The notes under the pieces: model-generated
What the model saw: only the letters and a program-made list of their open reading frames with translations
What the model was told of the DNA's origin: nothing
Database searches by the model: none
Shown here: in pieces, positions 33,564-44,647 of the stretch
Layout: the number at the start of each line of letters is the position of its first letter
Numbering within the stretch: the stretch's first letter is position 1
Made by a program: the position numbers and the translations under genes
From: Cyrtodaria siliqua
Taxonomy: Eukaryota; Mollusca; Bivalvia; Adapedonta; Hiatellidae
NCBI GenBank assembly: GCA_037043455.1
Contig: JAWPHD010001834.1
Coordinates: 124,001-188,000 of the forward strand
Length of the DNA: 64,000 bases
Direction: 5' to 3'

Positions 33564-34013
33564 TAATTAAGTAGTTTATAATAATCATATGAAGAATAAC
33601 GTACGTCTCTGTGTTGACTACCACCCAGAGAGCCAGTACAACGACCGTCTAACCAGGTGGCAGTCAGCACTGAGTATGACCCAAATTTAAGTAGACTATG
33701 TTATTCATACGAAGTTTATATATTATGTTGTTACTAATAGAAAGGGTTTACAATTTGGTACAATTATACTGAACGAACGAATTTAAATCAAACCATCAGT
33801 GATTTCGAGCCCAGCAGACAAAACATACAAGCTAATCCACTGGGCCGTTCAACATTATAGTTTTAGTCTAAATCTAAAGGTTTATGCTCTTATATTACTA
33901 TTAGGATAGGTACCATGTCAGTTAAATCCCATAAATGGTCAGCTAAACATGTATAATAATCACTTCCTTGGCGCCGTGAGGTAGGGCAGTCCCCACACTC
34001 ACTTAGTCGTGGC

Positions 34014-34131
34014 GCATTATATATATAAGAGTATGTGTTTGGTCCTGGACCGTTGTGCCTGCGTTGTCATCAGACTCAAAAATCGCCCCAACGCGTCCAC
34101 CGGATCAGTCCCATATCCTATCTGTATCAAG
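34014..34131 (+). repeat. Direct repeat R4, copy 2
   Basis: Differs from copy 1 by only a few substitutions. The 450 bp between the copies have no coding signal. It lies next to the 3' end of LINE 3, but homology to LINE sequence is not evident. Confidence 0.8.
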
Positions 34132-34301
34132 TGTTCAATTGTAATTCGGCCACTTACATTATTAGGGGGGTTGGGTGGTATATGTTTAATCACAAGCAGA
34201 ATAACTGTCTTTTTCTGATGATGATTATACACAGGATATTGCCATTACAACGTGCAAATATATGAAAGTATGGACAATATAGTCATAAATGCGTAAATAG
34301 G

Positions 34302-35175
34302 TTAGATTTTTTTTTCGAAATCGGTGGCCTTAACATAATCACTAAGGGCGCTGAAAGTCAATTGCCTATATTTTTTCTGTGGGTCGAGTAGATTATTTAG
34401 ATTAAAAGGTATAGCGCTTTGTTGTAATTTTAACTTTAACTCTTCCCTTTTTATATCGAGCTGACTGCATTCAAGTAAAAAATGTTCAGTGGTGTATGGG
34501 ACACAACAGGAAGTACAATTTTTATCAAGATCTTTAATGATATGACTTCCTAAACTCGATGGTAATAAGTTGTATCCCATTCTGAGTCGTGTTATGGCTT
34601 TATTAAGGATTTTATTGTCAGAGAATAAGGCATGATTTCTGAAATTACAACTAAGTCTAGTAAACGTATTAAATTTATTGGCTTGATTGGTTAAATAAGT
34701 GTTTAATTTTTCCTTTATTTTTTTACGAATGCCAGAATAAACTTCTGAAGGTCCGAAGGGAATATCCTTATCGATAGCAGGGTGATCCAGCCCTGCCTTG
34801 CAGGCAAGGTCGGCCTTTTCATTGCCTGCGATATTTACGTTGGCTGGACACCATTCCAAGTTAACTATGAGATTTAGGATATTACATTCATTGAGTAGAA
34901 TTAAAATGTTAGAAATAAGGTCTGGTCTAGACTTACTTGTCCTATCTTTAATTGAAGTAAGGCTAGAGAGGGAATCCGAGAAGATAACTTATTTGGGAGG
35001 TTTATTTTGGATGATCCATTTCAGGGACTTGATTATTGCGATCAGCTCTGCAGTAAAAATAGAGAGTCCATCAGAAATTCTATTTATTTTAATAATATTT
35101 TTCGAGGGGATAACGAAGGCAGATGTCACACGCTCTGTGACAGGATCCTTAGATCCGTCAGTGTAAATGTTTATA
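34302..35175 (-). pseudogene. LINE 3 RNase H and C-terminal domain
   Basis: The RNase H domain is readable on the minus strand as YTDGSKDPV (first catalytic Asp, ~35165), FTAELIAIIKSLKW (catalytic Glu, ~35060), VIFSDSLSSLTSI (catalytic Asp, ~34990) and EWCPANVNIAGNEKADLACKAG (final Asp, ~34859-34795). One TAA interrupts at about 35000. The 185-residue frame to 34302 continues with a Cys/His motif (CTSCCVPYTTEHFLLEC). RNase H would remove element RNA after first-strand synthesis. Confidence 0.75.
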
Positions 35176-35284
35176 TAGGAACTATATTTATTGTCAATAT
35201 GTTCATTAAAAACTTGTTTAATAAGTAAAGGGTTGTCTTACTTTTTAATAATGTTTGTAATGGAGATATCAAATTTTGGTAGGG

Positions 35285-36691
35285 CTAGAGTCCAAGGTGG
35301 AATATCTCTATATTTATATTGTCTATTTTATAATCCTGCGTTAAATTAAGTATTGTTGTGCCAAACAGTTTTGGTTTATTGCGAATTTTTTTTTTGCAGT
35401 GTGTTGTTTTAAAGATCTTATTAACAGGATTAAATAATTTTCTCATTTGGGTCCTGGCCCAGAAACGCAGCATCTGCTCCTCTCTATGTAAATGTAGTGG
35501 GAGAACTCCAGACTCGTGTTCTAGTAAATGTTTAGATGTTGAATTCAGCGCTCCCAGTGCTATCCTTAATGCCTTATTTTGGATTATATCTAATTGTTGA
35601 AGAAGTGACGGTGCAGCACATGAATAAACTTGGGATCCATAGTCAATTTTAGATCTTATCAGGGTTTTATATAAAATAATTAGTGATCTTCTATCCGAGC
35701 CAAAATCTGTTCCTTGTAGCATACGTAACAAATTTAGATCTTTTTCACATTTGGCTATAAGATTATATATATGTGTATTAAAAGTTAATCGACGGTCCCA
35801 GATGAGACCTAAAAATGTAACACTTTTATTGAATATAATTTTGGTATCTCCTAAATGTAAATCTAAAGAAACCCTGGAAGAGTTACCAAAAATCATACCT
35901 ACTGTTTTATTAGGAGAAAGTTTAAAACCCTTTTTATTAGCCCAATCACAAATTAAATTAAGCCCTTTTTGGGCTTTAATTTGTAGTTTATCAAGATTTT
36001 TCCGCTTAATCCAAGTGCTGCTATCGTCTGCAAATTGGCTAATTACCATTCCTGATTCTTTTATTATATCTGGCAAATCATTTATAAGTACATTAAAAAG
36101 AAGGGGGGAGATTATAGATCCTTGAGGGGTGCCCCTCTCGAGTGTCTCCTCATCCGAAAGGGAGTCACCAACTTTTACAGTAATTTTCCTGTCCTTAAAA
36201 AATGCCTTGATGAAGAAAAAACAATTACCTCTAATACCGAGGTCAAATAATTTAGAAAGGATTCCTATATTCCAGGCAAGATCAAATGCTGCCTGTAAAT
36301 CAAGAAAAATGGCTAAGACTGAATGGCCAATGTTTTTGGCAAAAATAATATCATGTTGAAGTCTTGCTAGTTGATCTTGGGTACTACGTCCCTTTCTGAA
36401 ACCTGATTGAAATTTATTTATTAAGTTATTTGATTCTAAAAAGTGTTCTAGGCGGACTTTAACCATGAATTCCATAAGCTTACTAGGGTGAGAGGTGAGG
36501 CTAATGGGACGGTAGGATTTAGGGTCGTTAGGGTCTTTATTCGGTTTTAAAATGGGAATAACGCAGGCAAGTCTCCAGGAAGCAGGGTATTTTTTGGAGG
36601 ACCAAATATTACTATAAAGGGATAGCCAAATATCGAGGGTGGAGTCGGGCATGTTCTTAAATAAAATATATGATATTTTGTCCGGTCCCAC
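35285..36691 (-). pseudogene. LINE 3 reverse transcriptase, 468-residue open stretch
   Basis: Motifs from the N-terminus: GPDKISYILFKNMP, VIPILKPNKDPNDPKSYRPISL, FQSGFRKGRSTQDQL, AIFLDLQAAFDLAW with motif A Asp, RGTPQGSIISPLLFNVLINDLP, and VISQFADDSSTW, with intact FADD (motif C). Thumb and C-terminal parts follow (KSVTFLGLIWDRRLTFNTHI, YKTLIRSKIDYGSQVYSCA). The frame is uninterrupted. Homology continues upstream in another frame to about 37030. It could encode a complete RT core, but the broken flanks make independent activity unlikely. Confidence 0.85.
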
Positions 36692-37029
36692 AGCGAAATA
36701 TTTTCTGCTATTTATTGCATCTTTTAATTCGAAGAGAGAAAAGGGGGTATTAAGTAAATAGTTAGTGTCATCATCTTCATCTATATCAGTTAGTTTTGTA
36801 TTAAAATTGTTTTCGAAATTATGTTGATAATCATTGGTATTTTTGCTGAGATTGTTTTTGCTCGAAACTTGTGAAAAATGTTTAGCTAAGAGATCTGCTT
36901 TATCTTTGTTCGTAGTTGCATATTGCAGGTTGGTTTTTAATAGTGGAATGGATGAGAAGGATTTTCCTCTAATTCTATTTATTTTATTCCAAAAATGTTT
37001 TGTATTTGTTTGTTTTAAAGAACACGAGG

Positions 37030-38007
37030 TTATGAATTCATCCCAGTTGCTTTTTTTGCTTTTGTAATAATTTTCTTTGAATCATATTCTGCTTGCTTAA
37101 AATTTTGTAGGTTCACTTCGGATGGATCTTTTTTAAGTTTGTCGAGCATGTATTTGCGTTTTATAACGGCTTCTTTGCATTCAGAATTCCACCATGGGAC
37201 GTTTTTCTTTTTAGGCATATTATTGTAGATAGGTACGCTTTGGTGGATTATATTAAGGATAGCGTCCGTGATGTTATTATTAAAAATATCTATATCTTCT
37301 GTAATTAAAACATCAGGTTTAAGTTTTTGACATAAAATATCAAAGAGGTCCCAATCTGCTTTATTATAATTAAACCTATCCTGATTGTAATGCTCGTGGG
37401 AGATCTTCTCCGAAGACAATTGGACTGATAGAAAGATGGGGAAATGATCAGATCCCCAGTTGTCATTTAAAACGGACCAATGGGAAATTAAAGATAGCGA
37501 GTTTGTGCAGAAGGATAAGTCTATGTGAGTAAGGTTTCCCGTCCCTTTATCTAAGCGTGTTGGTGAGCCATCATTTAATAAAAATAAATTATTTTCATCT
37601 ACCCAAGTTAAAATTTTTGTGCCTTTATTATTTGAGTTATCAGACCCCCAGGCCTGGTGATGGGCGTTGAAATCTCCAGTAATAATCACATTTTTTAATT
37701 TATATTCACTTATTTTATTAGTGATATGATTAAGTGATTTCCTATTACAATTTCTGGAATAAAGATTAGATAAAATAAAGGAAAAGTCTTTATAAAATAT
37801 ATTAAACAATTGGACTTCAATTGTGGTTTCATTTTCAATATCAGTGGGGCTGTCAATATCGATGACTTCATAATTAATGTAATTCTTAACAAGCCTTAGC
37901 CGTGGAGCAGTATATAAGCTGTGTATGTGGAAGTATCCATTTAAGCTAAGGTAAATCAAAACGACAAATCTACATTTAGATTCTATTATTAATGTATTCT
38001 GTTTCAA
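37030..38007 (-). pseudogene. LINE 3 AP-endonuclease, 325-residue open stretch
   Basis: Motifs: VIITGDFNAHHQAWGS (about residues 107-122) with the GDFN catalytic Asp/Asn, THIDLSFC (~160-167), and WGSDHFPIFLSV (~184-195), the SDH active site. A basic linker WWNSECKEAVIKRKYMLDKLKK follows. The first part of the domain, including the usual N-terminal N and E catalytic residues, is weakly preserved, so the 5' end may be truncated. A frameshift at about 37045 separates it from the RT frame. Confidence 0.75.
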
Positions 38008-38030
38008 TTTAAAACCAGTCTACATATACA

Positions 38031-40300
38031 TACATAAAGAAGGACATTCATTATAAAATACTACATCTGTTTATGAACACATCATTGAATATTGATGGAA
38101 TATCCAATTTAAAGAAATTAACATCAACGTGGCTACAAACGTGTCAACCCTATCTCCGGAAGTGGAACATTCTTTGGCGGAAAAAATTACGCGACCGAAA
38201 CAAGCGTATATCTGTGTAATCTGAGATTTCAATTTTCTTCACTATTTTACCAAATTTTTAAATATATTATTGGTGCAATATTATAAAAGGTTAGTAATAT
38301 GTGAAATAATGTGCTTTGAACTATTCTAACAATTAATATTAAGGATTGATTAAAAGCAAGTTAAGATAAAAACTAAAGACGCCGTGAGTTTTTAAAAAAT
38401 CAGGATTGACGTGTGTCCCTTTAAGACAATGGTATAGACAATATGATTTGAGATTTCATAAACATGATCCGAGAAAACAAACAACCTGGCAAAGGCATGT
38501 ATTTTCGTAGTTTCAAATTACTTGTGTAGAGATTTTAAACGAGGTTCTGCAGTCCTGTTGTTACGGATAGGCGTTGCAAAATGCTACGCAGTACGCCTAT
38601 GGAATAAATAATAGAGGTATGAGGTTATTCATCGCGCCGGGTATCAGTGTTAGGCCAGGACAAATCGATGTCAACAACATGTAACAAATTTAAAAAAAAC
38701 AACAACATTTTTTTTTGTTTGAATGTTGTTTTACGTTATTTTTTTGCACATTTAGACCATATATGATGGTCGATTTATTGCGGTAGAGGCAGACCACCTC
38801 ATGTTTCCCTAGGTAGAACCAGTACTGTATACCACCCGCCAAAAAAGGACCCTGGCGTCGCAAATTATCTTCGTTATAGTTATACATTCGATAACATTAA
38901 TTGTATCGGCTATGATCCTGCAAGATCTGCTGTATAACGTTGTCAAATACTCTCCTTTGCATCGGTTATAAATAACTGTGTAATTGTATTTGAAACAAAA
39001 TGGTAAATACGTCCGCCGATTAAGGAGCATAGTTGTCAAACGGATAACCGAGTTTCTCTGAGCAGTAATAAAAACAACACTCAGGTCAATAGTCTCATTT
39101 GTTATGTGTGTCATAATCAATCAACATGGCAACGACAGTTACTTCCAGCACACCGTTGATACAGTGCTTTTTTTTTGAATTGGTAACCTTATATTGGCTT
39201 CCAAGTAATTATATGGCGCGTCAGTCAACCTGAATATTGTTCTCTTTCTTCTTATGTGTGCAAATCGATGTTGAGTTCCAATTTACATGCAGCTATGAAG
39301 AAAGTTACAAGCCCCTTCACAATGCGAAACAATTGAAGGATGTCAAATACGCTTTGCTTGCGCCATGATGTTCTCCATCAACGTTTAGGCAGGAAAACAA
39401 AAAATATTACTGAGGGCGTTTTTTTATTATTTTTTTTTATATTTTTTTAGGGTAACCGACCCTCCTACTCTAAAAAATCGCAAAACAGAAGAAAAAAAAT
39501 GTTTTCAACAAACTATTGCCTCCTACCTAAACAGTTCGAAAGTCATGCCCACCAAAAGTTACTAAATTTTCAAATTCCTTATTACTTGGCGTCCTTATTA
39601 CTTGGCGATTATATCACGGACTTTTGCAAATAAAAAATATTTTCCGTTTTATTTTTGTTTCTCATCCTCTTCCTACCCTACATTTTTGGTGAAAAATCGG
39701 TGAAACAATTAATAAAAAAAATAATACTGACCTTATATTTATTGATCAAATACTTGCCTACACATACGTTGTTTTTGAATCTACGATACGACATAGACCT
39801 TACCAGTCATAAGTTGACGGGCAATAAAGTTTTATCACATGGGTGAAATAAAGGGTAAAAATAAAACGTCATCATCAAAAAAAACGTAAACAACCGAATG
39901 TTCTTTTTTTCGGCGTATTTTGACCTCGCAGGAGATGTGTCTGTGTCAAAATTCGAGTTGAAAGCGATACAGAAATTATTAAATTATGAAAGCCTGTGTT
40001 TATTAAACTGAATGCTGATTGGCTAAATTTGTCTGACAAGGCCAAAGGAAACTATTAGATTCATTTATAGAGTGTAGTTGTTGATAAATGGTATATCGTT
40101 AGGTGATTTGTTACGCTGTACTTCAATCGTAACCGGACAAGATGAAGAATGGAATAGAAATGCTGAAATTGCAAATCAATTATTCTGTTTTCTTGCAAAG
40201 TGCGTTAATTTTACATCGCAACTAGTAATGACACCCTATAAATTTACATATCGCCGTGATTTCCTAGTCACGTGATTTTTCAAGGTGCCCGGGTGTGATT
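38031..40300. other. 2.3 kb intergenic, nothing convincing
   Basis: Mostly AT-rich with poly-T/A runs (38690-38745, 39170, 39415-39450). Small frames at 38690-39120 (-), 39655-39846 (+) and 40078-40275 (+) lack domains. A tandem gtccttattacttggcg duplication occurs at about 39575-39608. Confidence 0.4.
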
Positions 40301-40780
40301 TTCAGCCTTCTCCAAAACCACAGGGGCCTCTACCAAGTTTGTACAAATGGTGACCAAAATATTCTTCTCTGAAACCACAAGGGCTACGCCTTTAATATTT
40401 TGCATGTAGCATCATCTAGTTTATACAAATGTAGACCCTGGGGTCAGCATTATCCCCACCCGGGTGGGGGTGTGGGGTGGGGGGGGGGGGGTGTGGAGGG
40501 GTGGTTGGGTGTCAAAAGTTTTACATAGTAATATAGAGAAAATACATTAAAAAATCTTCTTCTCTTAAACCACAAGGCCTACAGTTTTGATATTTTGCAT
40601 GATTGTAGCATCCATCATATAGTGGTCCTTTACCAAGTTGTGCAAATGGTGTACCGGGGATCAAAAGTTTTACATAGAAATATTAGGAAATATATTTAAA
40701 AATCTTATTTCTTGATACCACACGGTTAGAGCGTTGGTATTTTGCATGTAGCATCATCTAACAGAGTACACTTTGCAAAT
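40300..40780 (+). repeat. Three imperfect ~165-190-bp units of a dispersed repeat, with a G-rich tract
   Basis: Units share accacaaggg(cc)tac, atattttgcatgtagcatc, accaagt(t)tgtacaaatggtg, ggtcaaaagttttacatag and aaaatcttcttctct. A G-rich run (about 40440-40510, ggtggggggggggggtg) interrupts the first. I recall this family as common in bivalve sequence. Confidence 0.7.
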
Positions 40781-40862
40781 AGATCGATTCAGGCCCTCAA
40801 GGGTCTCTTGTTTTCAGGGTTATGGCCCTTTGAATATTTTAACAATGGCCTTCCGTAATGGA

Positions 40863-41134
40863 TTGATTGACTGAATTGGATTTTATAGTCGCACCAACAG
40901 CTAAGGTCATATGGCGACTTTCCAGCTTCCATTGGTGGAGGAAGACCCCAGGTGCACCTCCGGGCAATTTTCGTGCACGGGCGGGCACCTGGGTAGAACC
41001 ACCGACGTTCCGCAAGCCAGCTGGATAGCTTCCTTACATAAAGATTCCTAGGCCCCTGAGGGATCGAACCTACAGCGGTGAGGGGCAAGTGATTTCAATT
41101 CAGAGACGTTAACCACTCGGCCACGGACGCCCCT
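40863..41134 (-). mobile_element. tRNA-Ser-headed SINE (MetaSINE-like), copy 2
   Basis: Full-length minus-strand copy of the SINE at 21573-21840. Its tRNA-like head is at 41134-41045 and its tail ccaattcagtcaatcaat is at 40880-40863. It is bounded by a perfect 13-bp direct repeat CTTCCGTAATGGA at 40850-40862 and 41135-41147, the target-site duplication. The perfect duplication and near-intact body point to a fairly recent insertion. There is no protein product: the open frame across it is incidental. Confidence 0.85.
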
Positions 41135-41352
41135 CTTCCGTAATGGAAGGCATACACTTGTTTCGTTCAAATTCTCCACATTGGCACTGCCGTGTCAACT
41201 TTTATCGGAAAACCGATAGATAACGTTATATTACTCTACTCTCTACCTTATATTTCGCTATTAAAATTATTTCACTTCATGACCATCAATCACTTATACA
41301 TTGTGCGTCCCAATCACGAGCACAGTGGATGTAAAACTGCTCTACATTTTAT

Positions 41353-41880
41353 ATCAGTCACAAAACTACTTTTTGCAGTTCTTCGCAGACATAGATATTT
41401 AACATGTTAGTGTTTGCCCTACTTTTTCCTCCAATCAGACGGTGAGGAATTTTAAAAAAAATGGTGAACTTATTCATGTAAATTTCTAACGATCACCAAT
41501 TTTAACCATTTAAAATACATACATAATGTTATTCATGTAAATTTCTAACGATCACCAATTTTAACCATTTAAAATACATACATAATGTAATTATGTATGT
41601 ATTTTAAATGGTTAAAATTGGTGATCGTTTTTAACCATTTAAAATACATACATAATGTTATTATGTATGTATTTTAAATGGTTAAAATTGGTGATCGTTA
41701 GATACATTATGTATGTATTTTAAATGGTTAAAATTGGTGATCGTTAGAAATTTACATGAATAAGTTCACCATTTTTTTTAAAATTCTTCACCGTCTGATT
41801 GGAGGAAAAAGTAGGGCAAACACTAAAATGTTAAATATCTATGTCTGCGAAGAACTACAAAAAGTAGTTTTGTGACTGAT
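41353..41880. repeat. Long nested palindrome, ~528 bp
   Basis: The outer arms 41353-41526 and about 41708-41880 are near-identical inverted copies (atcagtcacaaaactacttt at one end, aaagtagttttgtgactgat at the other). The middle consists of further direct and inverted copies of a ~45-bp unit (aacgatcaccaattttaacc, atttaaaatacatacataat), for example 41531-41587 followed immediately by its complement 41588-41628. It is non-coding. It could be a foldback element with repeated nested inversion or an inverted duplication. Confidence 0.9.
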
Positions 41881-42004
41881 AGTAATCGCTTACTAAATGG
41901 CACGCGCTTGTTTGGACATAAGGAGGCGCATTTAGTAGAAGCGCGAACGTGTTAAGACGCGTAGTTTTGTAGAAGCGCGGGGAAAAAGTAGGGCAAACAC
42001 TAAG

Positions 42005-42118
42005 TCAGTTAGAGGCTAAGAAGTGAAATTTTAACAATTAAGAAACCCCGGTCAGTGCTGCGCTCCTTCCCTCAGGGTTTGTTAATTGTTAAAATTTCAC
42101 TTCATAGCCTCTAACTAA
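42005..42118. mobile_element. Hairpin element with 38-40-bp inverted arms
   Basis: Left arm gttagaggctaagaagtgaa...attttaacaatta (42006-42043) and right arm taattgttaaaatttcactt...catagcctctaac (42077-42114) are complementary with few mismatches around a ~33-bp GC-richer loop. The sequence gaaaaagtagggcaaacac occurs just left (41982-42000) and also in the big palindrome (41804-41822). Confidence 0.8.
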
Positions 42119-42555
42119 TACTTGTTTTAGAAATGTAGAGCGTTTTTATGTCACCGACATTTCGAATTCATTATAGAAATGTTGATAAACTACGGACCAG
42201 ACTGTCTGAAAGTGAAAATCTAAAAGTGATAATAATGTTAATAAAAGAGTTTGTACCACTGGATTAATAAATCGAGAGGCTGATTTTATTGCTTGATCAA
42301 GACTTCTAGATTGTCACGTGGCTCGTTAAAGACAATACTACCCAGTCTCTTATGTAACATTCTCTATATTGAATGCGTATGAGCCGCAATTCAGTCTCGT
42401 GGAAATGCTCTGTTTATATAAAAAAAAAAAATTAAATTAGTATTAATGATAAGAAATGTTCCCTATTACTGACTGGAATGGTTACGCCTGGAAATTATAT
42501 TCCCCCGAGTCTTTAGGAAACCGAAGGGATTTCTGTATAAAACATCAAACAAGTG
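42119..42555. other. Unassigned spacer
   Basis: No supported feature. Confidence 0.4.
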
Positions 42556-42557
42556 AG

Positions 42558-42760
42558 AATGAATGAATGAATGGTGTTAAAAATACGGCACGTCGACACA
42601 TAAATAGGTCATATTGTGCGCCAAATCTGATGAATTATGAAGAAATGAAGTAGTAATTAAAAACTAATTTAAAGATATAAAGCTAGGACTATTTACAAAT
42701 AAGGGATGATATGATAGTAATATAAACTATGTATTTGTAAATCAACAAATGCCCGTCAAA
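42558..42760 (+). repeat. Dispersed repeat R2, copy 2
   Basis: Matches 7958-8132 over its whole length. This copy has ~25 extra bases (atattgtgcgccaaatctga...) after taggtc, so the first copy may be internally deleted. Confidence 0.65.
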
Positions 42761-42834
42761 TCGCGTAATATTTTGTCATTCCTGTATTATCTTTGACTGG
42801 TACGAATTAACATGACGCCAGTACTTAGATAATT

Positions 42835-42965
42835 CCGCCCTATTGTTGATGTCGGAGTATATTGACAATAGGTTATATTATAATACAATTACACGTGGTT
42901 TATTATACTGTTGCACGTGCTATTGTTTGCCGGAGGAATAGTATCGGTGTGATTGGTTAAAATGG
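42835..42965 (+). repeat. Dispersed repeat R1, copy 2
   Basis: Matches 7278-7385 but has ~20 extra bp with a partial duplication of (a/g)cacgtg. Confidence 0.65.
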
Positions 42966-42989
42966 ATAAACGATTTTCAACTGGCGACA

Positions 42990-43265
42990 TGTTAATTATG
43001 ACAAAAATTGACTGTTACGAATTATGGCAAACATTGACTGGTCCGAATTATGACCAAAAACAACTGGTACGAAATATGACAAAAAATGACTGGTACAAAG
43101 TATGACAAAAATTGACTGGCACGTATTATGACAAAAATAACTGGTACGAATTATGACAAAAAATTACTTGTACGAATTATGACAAAAATTGACAAGTACG
43201 AATTATGACGAAACTTTACTGGTACAAATTATGACCAAAATTGACTGGTACTTATTATGAACAAC
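42990..43265 (+). repeat. Minisatellite, ~27-29-bp unit, about ten copies
   Basis: Consensus tgactggtacgaattatgac plus aaaaat. Units vary by substitutions and 1-2-bp indels. A related single unit (ttgactggtacgaatta) lies at 42793-42809. Confidence 0.9.
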
Positions 43266-43479
43266 TAATATATATTTTTTTAAAAGGCGACCATTCTATT
43301 AAGTGGGTCGTTTTATTTGACTTCTATTAACAAACTAAAAAAACACACATATTGTAGCTTTAAATGCGAGATATATAGCTGATAAATTATGGATACGACG
43401 TGCTACTTTTGTGACGGCAGATTCATATATCTGATGAAGCGTTTGGTCACGCAGTCAAAATCATTCTAACGAAAGAACA

Positions 43480-43625
43480 GTTTTTCTCAAACTCTTTGTT
43501 TTCTCAAACTTTCGATTTCTCACCTCTGCTTTCTCAAACATTTTTTTCTCAAACTGTGTGTTTCGCAAACTCTTTTTATCTCAAACTCTTTGTTTCTCAG
43601 AATCCTTTTTTCTCATTTTTTGTGT
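43480..43625 (+). repeat. Low-complexity array, ctcaaactctttgttt-type units (short)
   Basis: About eight units of (t)tctcaaactctttg(t) with substitutions. The same units form a longer array at 44648-45080. Confidence 0.85.
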
Positions 43626-43904
43626 CGCCTTTTCGAAGATAAATGCGATACATGGTGATCACTTTGTCGTTCGTCACGAAAACTCAAGGTTGACAATAAC
43701 TTTCTCATTTCTAAATATTTCTTCATCAAATTTTCAATATATACTCATCATGACAATATCTACATAAACATACTAAACTATAAAGTTCAAGGTCACAATG
43801 AAGGTCATTATATGGGTTAAATACTCATTTTTTTCTTCACGAAAACTTAACGTTGACTATAAATTTCTCATTTCTTGCTATTCCTTCATCAAACTGCAAT
43901 CAAT
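43626..43904 (+). repeat. Diverged dispersed repeat (two partial copies; third at 44446-44560)
   Basis: ttcacgaaaact(c/t)a(a/c)g, gttgac(a/t)ataa(c/a)tttctcatttc and ccttcatcaaa occur twice here. tcaatata(t/g)actcatcat, atactaaactataaagttcaagg and ttaaatactcattttttt recur at 44446-44540, on the other side of the block G insertion. Confidence 0.65.
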
Positions 43905-44446
43905 ACTGTTATTCATTCGATCTTTGGAGATCGCTGAGCCCGATACTTATAGTTAGTTATCGGTGGTACATTTTCAATTTCTTTTGTTTTTTTACTTAAT
44001 TTTTGATTCGATGGTTCCACTACTCCGGCCGATAAAAGGCTCTGGGTATTGTTTAACCACTCATAGGATATGTTGCATGCTTTTATACGCAGGCTTCATA
44101 ACCGCTGCTCCCAACTAAATTCCATTATGTTTATTTCGCTCTTTGGGGCATTTCATTTTAGTAGATACTGGGACCATACGCCGTACGACATGGGGAATAC
44201 ATTAAAGAAGGATAACTCCATGTCCACCGCCATATGCATGCCATCTTCGGGATGGTTAACATTTTGTGCTGTTGCTTTTATGAATATTGAGTTCTGCTCA
44301 ACCCGGGGCTAGAGGGCATGAGCGGTAGCTAGCATATTTCACTACCACTCATGAACAGGCTCAATCAAACCGAGACTGCAATATTTCGTATGTGTCGTGC
44401 TCGGCCGTTTCCAAAGGTCCATTATCATACTCTTTTTTCAATATAG
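43905..44446 (-). repeat. Dispersed block G, copy c
   Basis: Minus-strand copy of the material at 29236-29985: cgaaatattgcagtctcggt, ctagccccgggttgagcaga, ccatcccgaagatggcatgc and aacatatcct...taaacaatac are shared. It joins portions found separately in copies a and b, so it is a more complete version. A conserved short reading frame ending TYEILQSRFD then a stop is visible at the start of the block in copies b, c and d. Confidence 0.7.
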
Positions 44447-44647
44447 ACTCATCATTACAATATCGACATGACCATACTAAACTATAAAGGTCAAGGTCAC
44501 ACTGGAGGTTCTTATCTTGGTTAAATACTCATTTTTTTCTTCACGATAACTTAGGCCAGTTTGTCAAGGTCATTAGACAGGGTCCAAAAAACTTGTTATA
44601 CTGACAAAGCTGTGACAGGCGACACACGTGTTCCGTGGACCACCAGT

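Larger units (their letters stand above)
34285..38030 (-). mobile_element. LINE 3: I/Nimb-like non-LTR retrotransposon with RNase H
   Basis: ORF2 runs on the minus strand from about 38007 to 34302: endonuclease (37983-37030), linker with one frame break near 37045, RT (36691-35285), RNase H (about 35170-34770, with one in-frame TAA near 35000) and a C-terminal region ending at 34302. An AP-endonuclease, RT and RNase H in this order identify the I superclade (I, Nimb, Outcast and relatives). I did not resolve the clade further. It is the most intact retroelement here. ORF1 was not identified. Confidence 0.8.

Noticed and set aside
40789..41088. 99-residue minus-strand protein, and a similar + strand one at 21619-21909
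   Set aside because: Both are translations of the same SINE.
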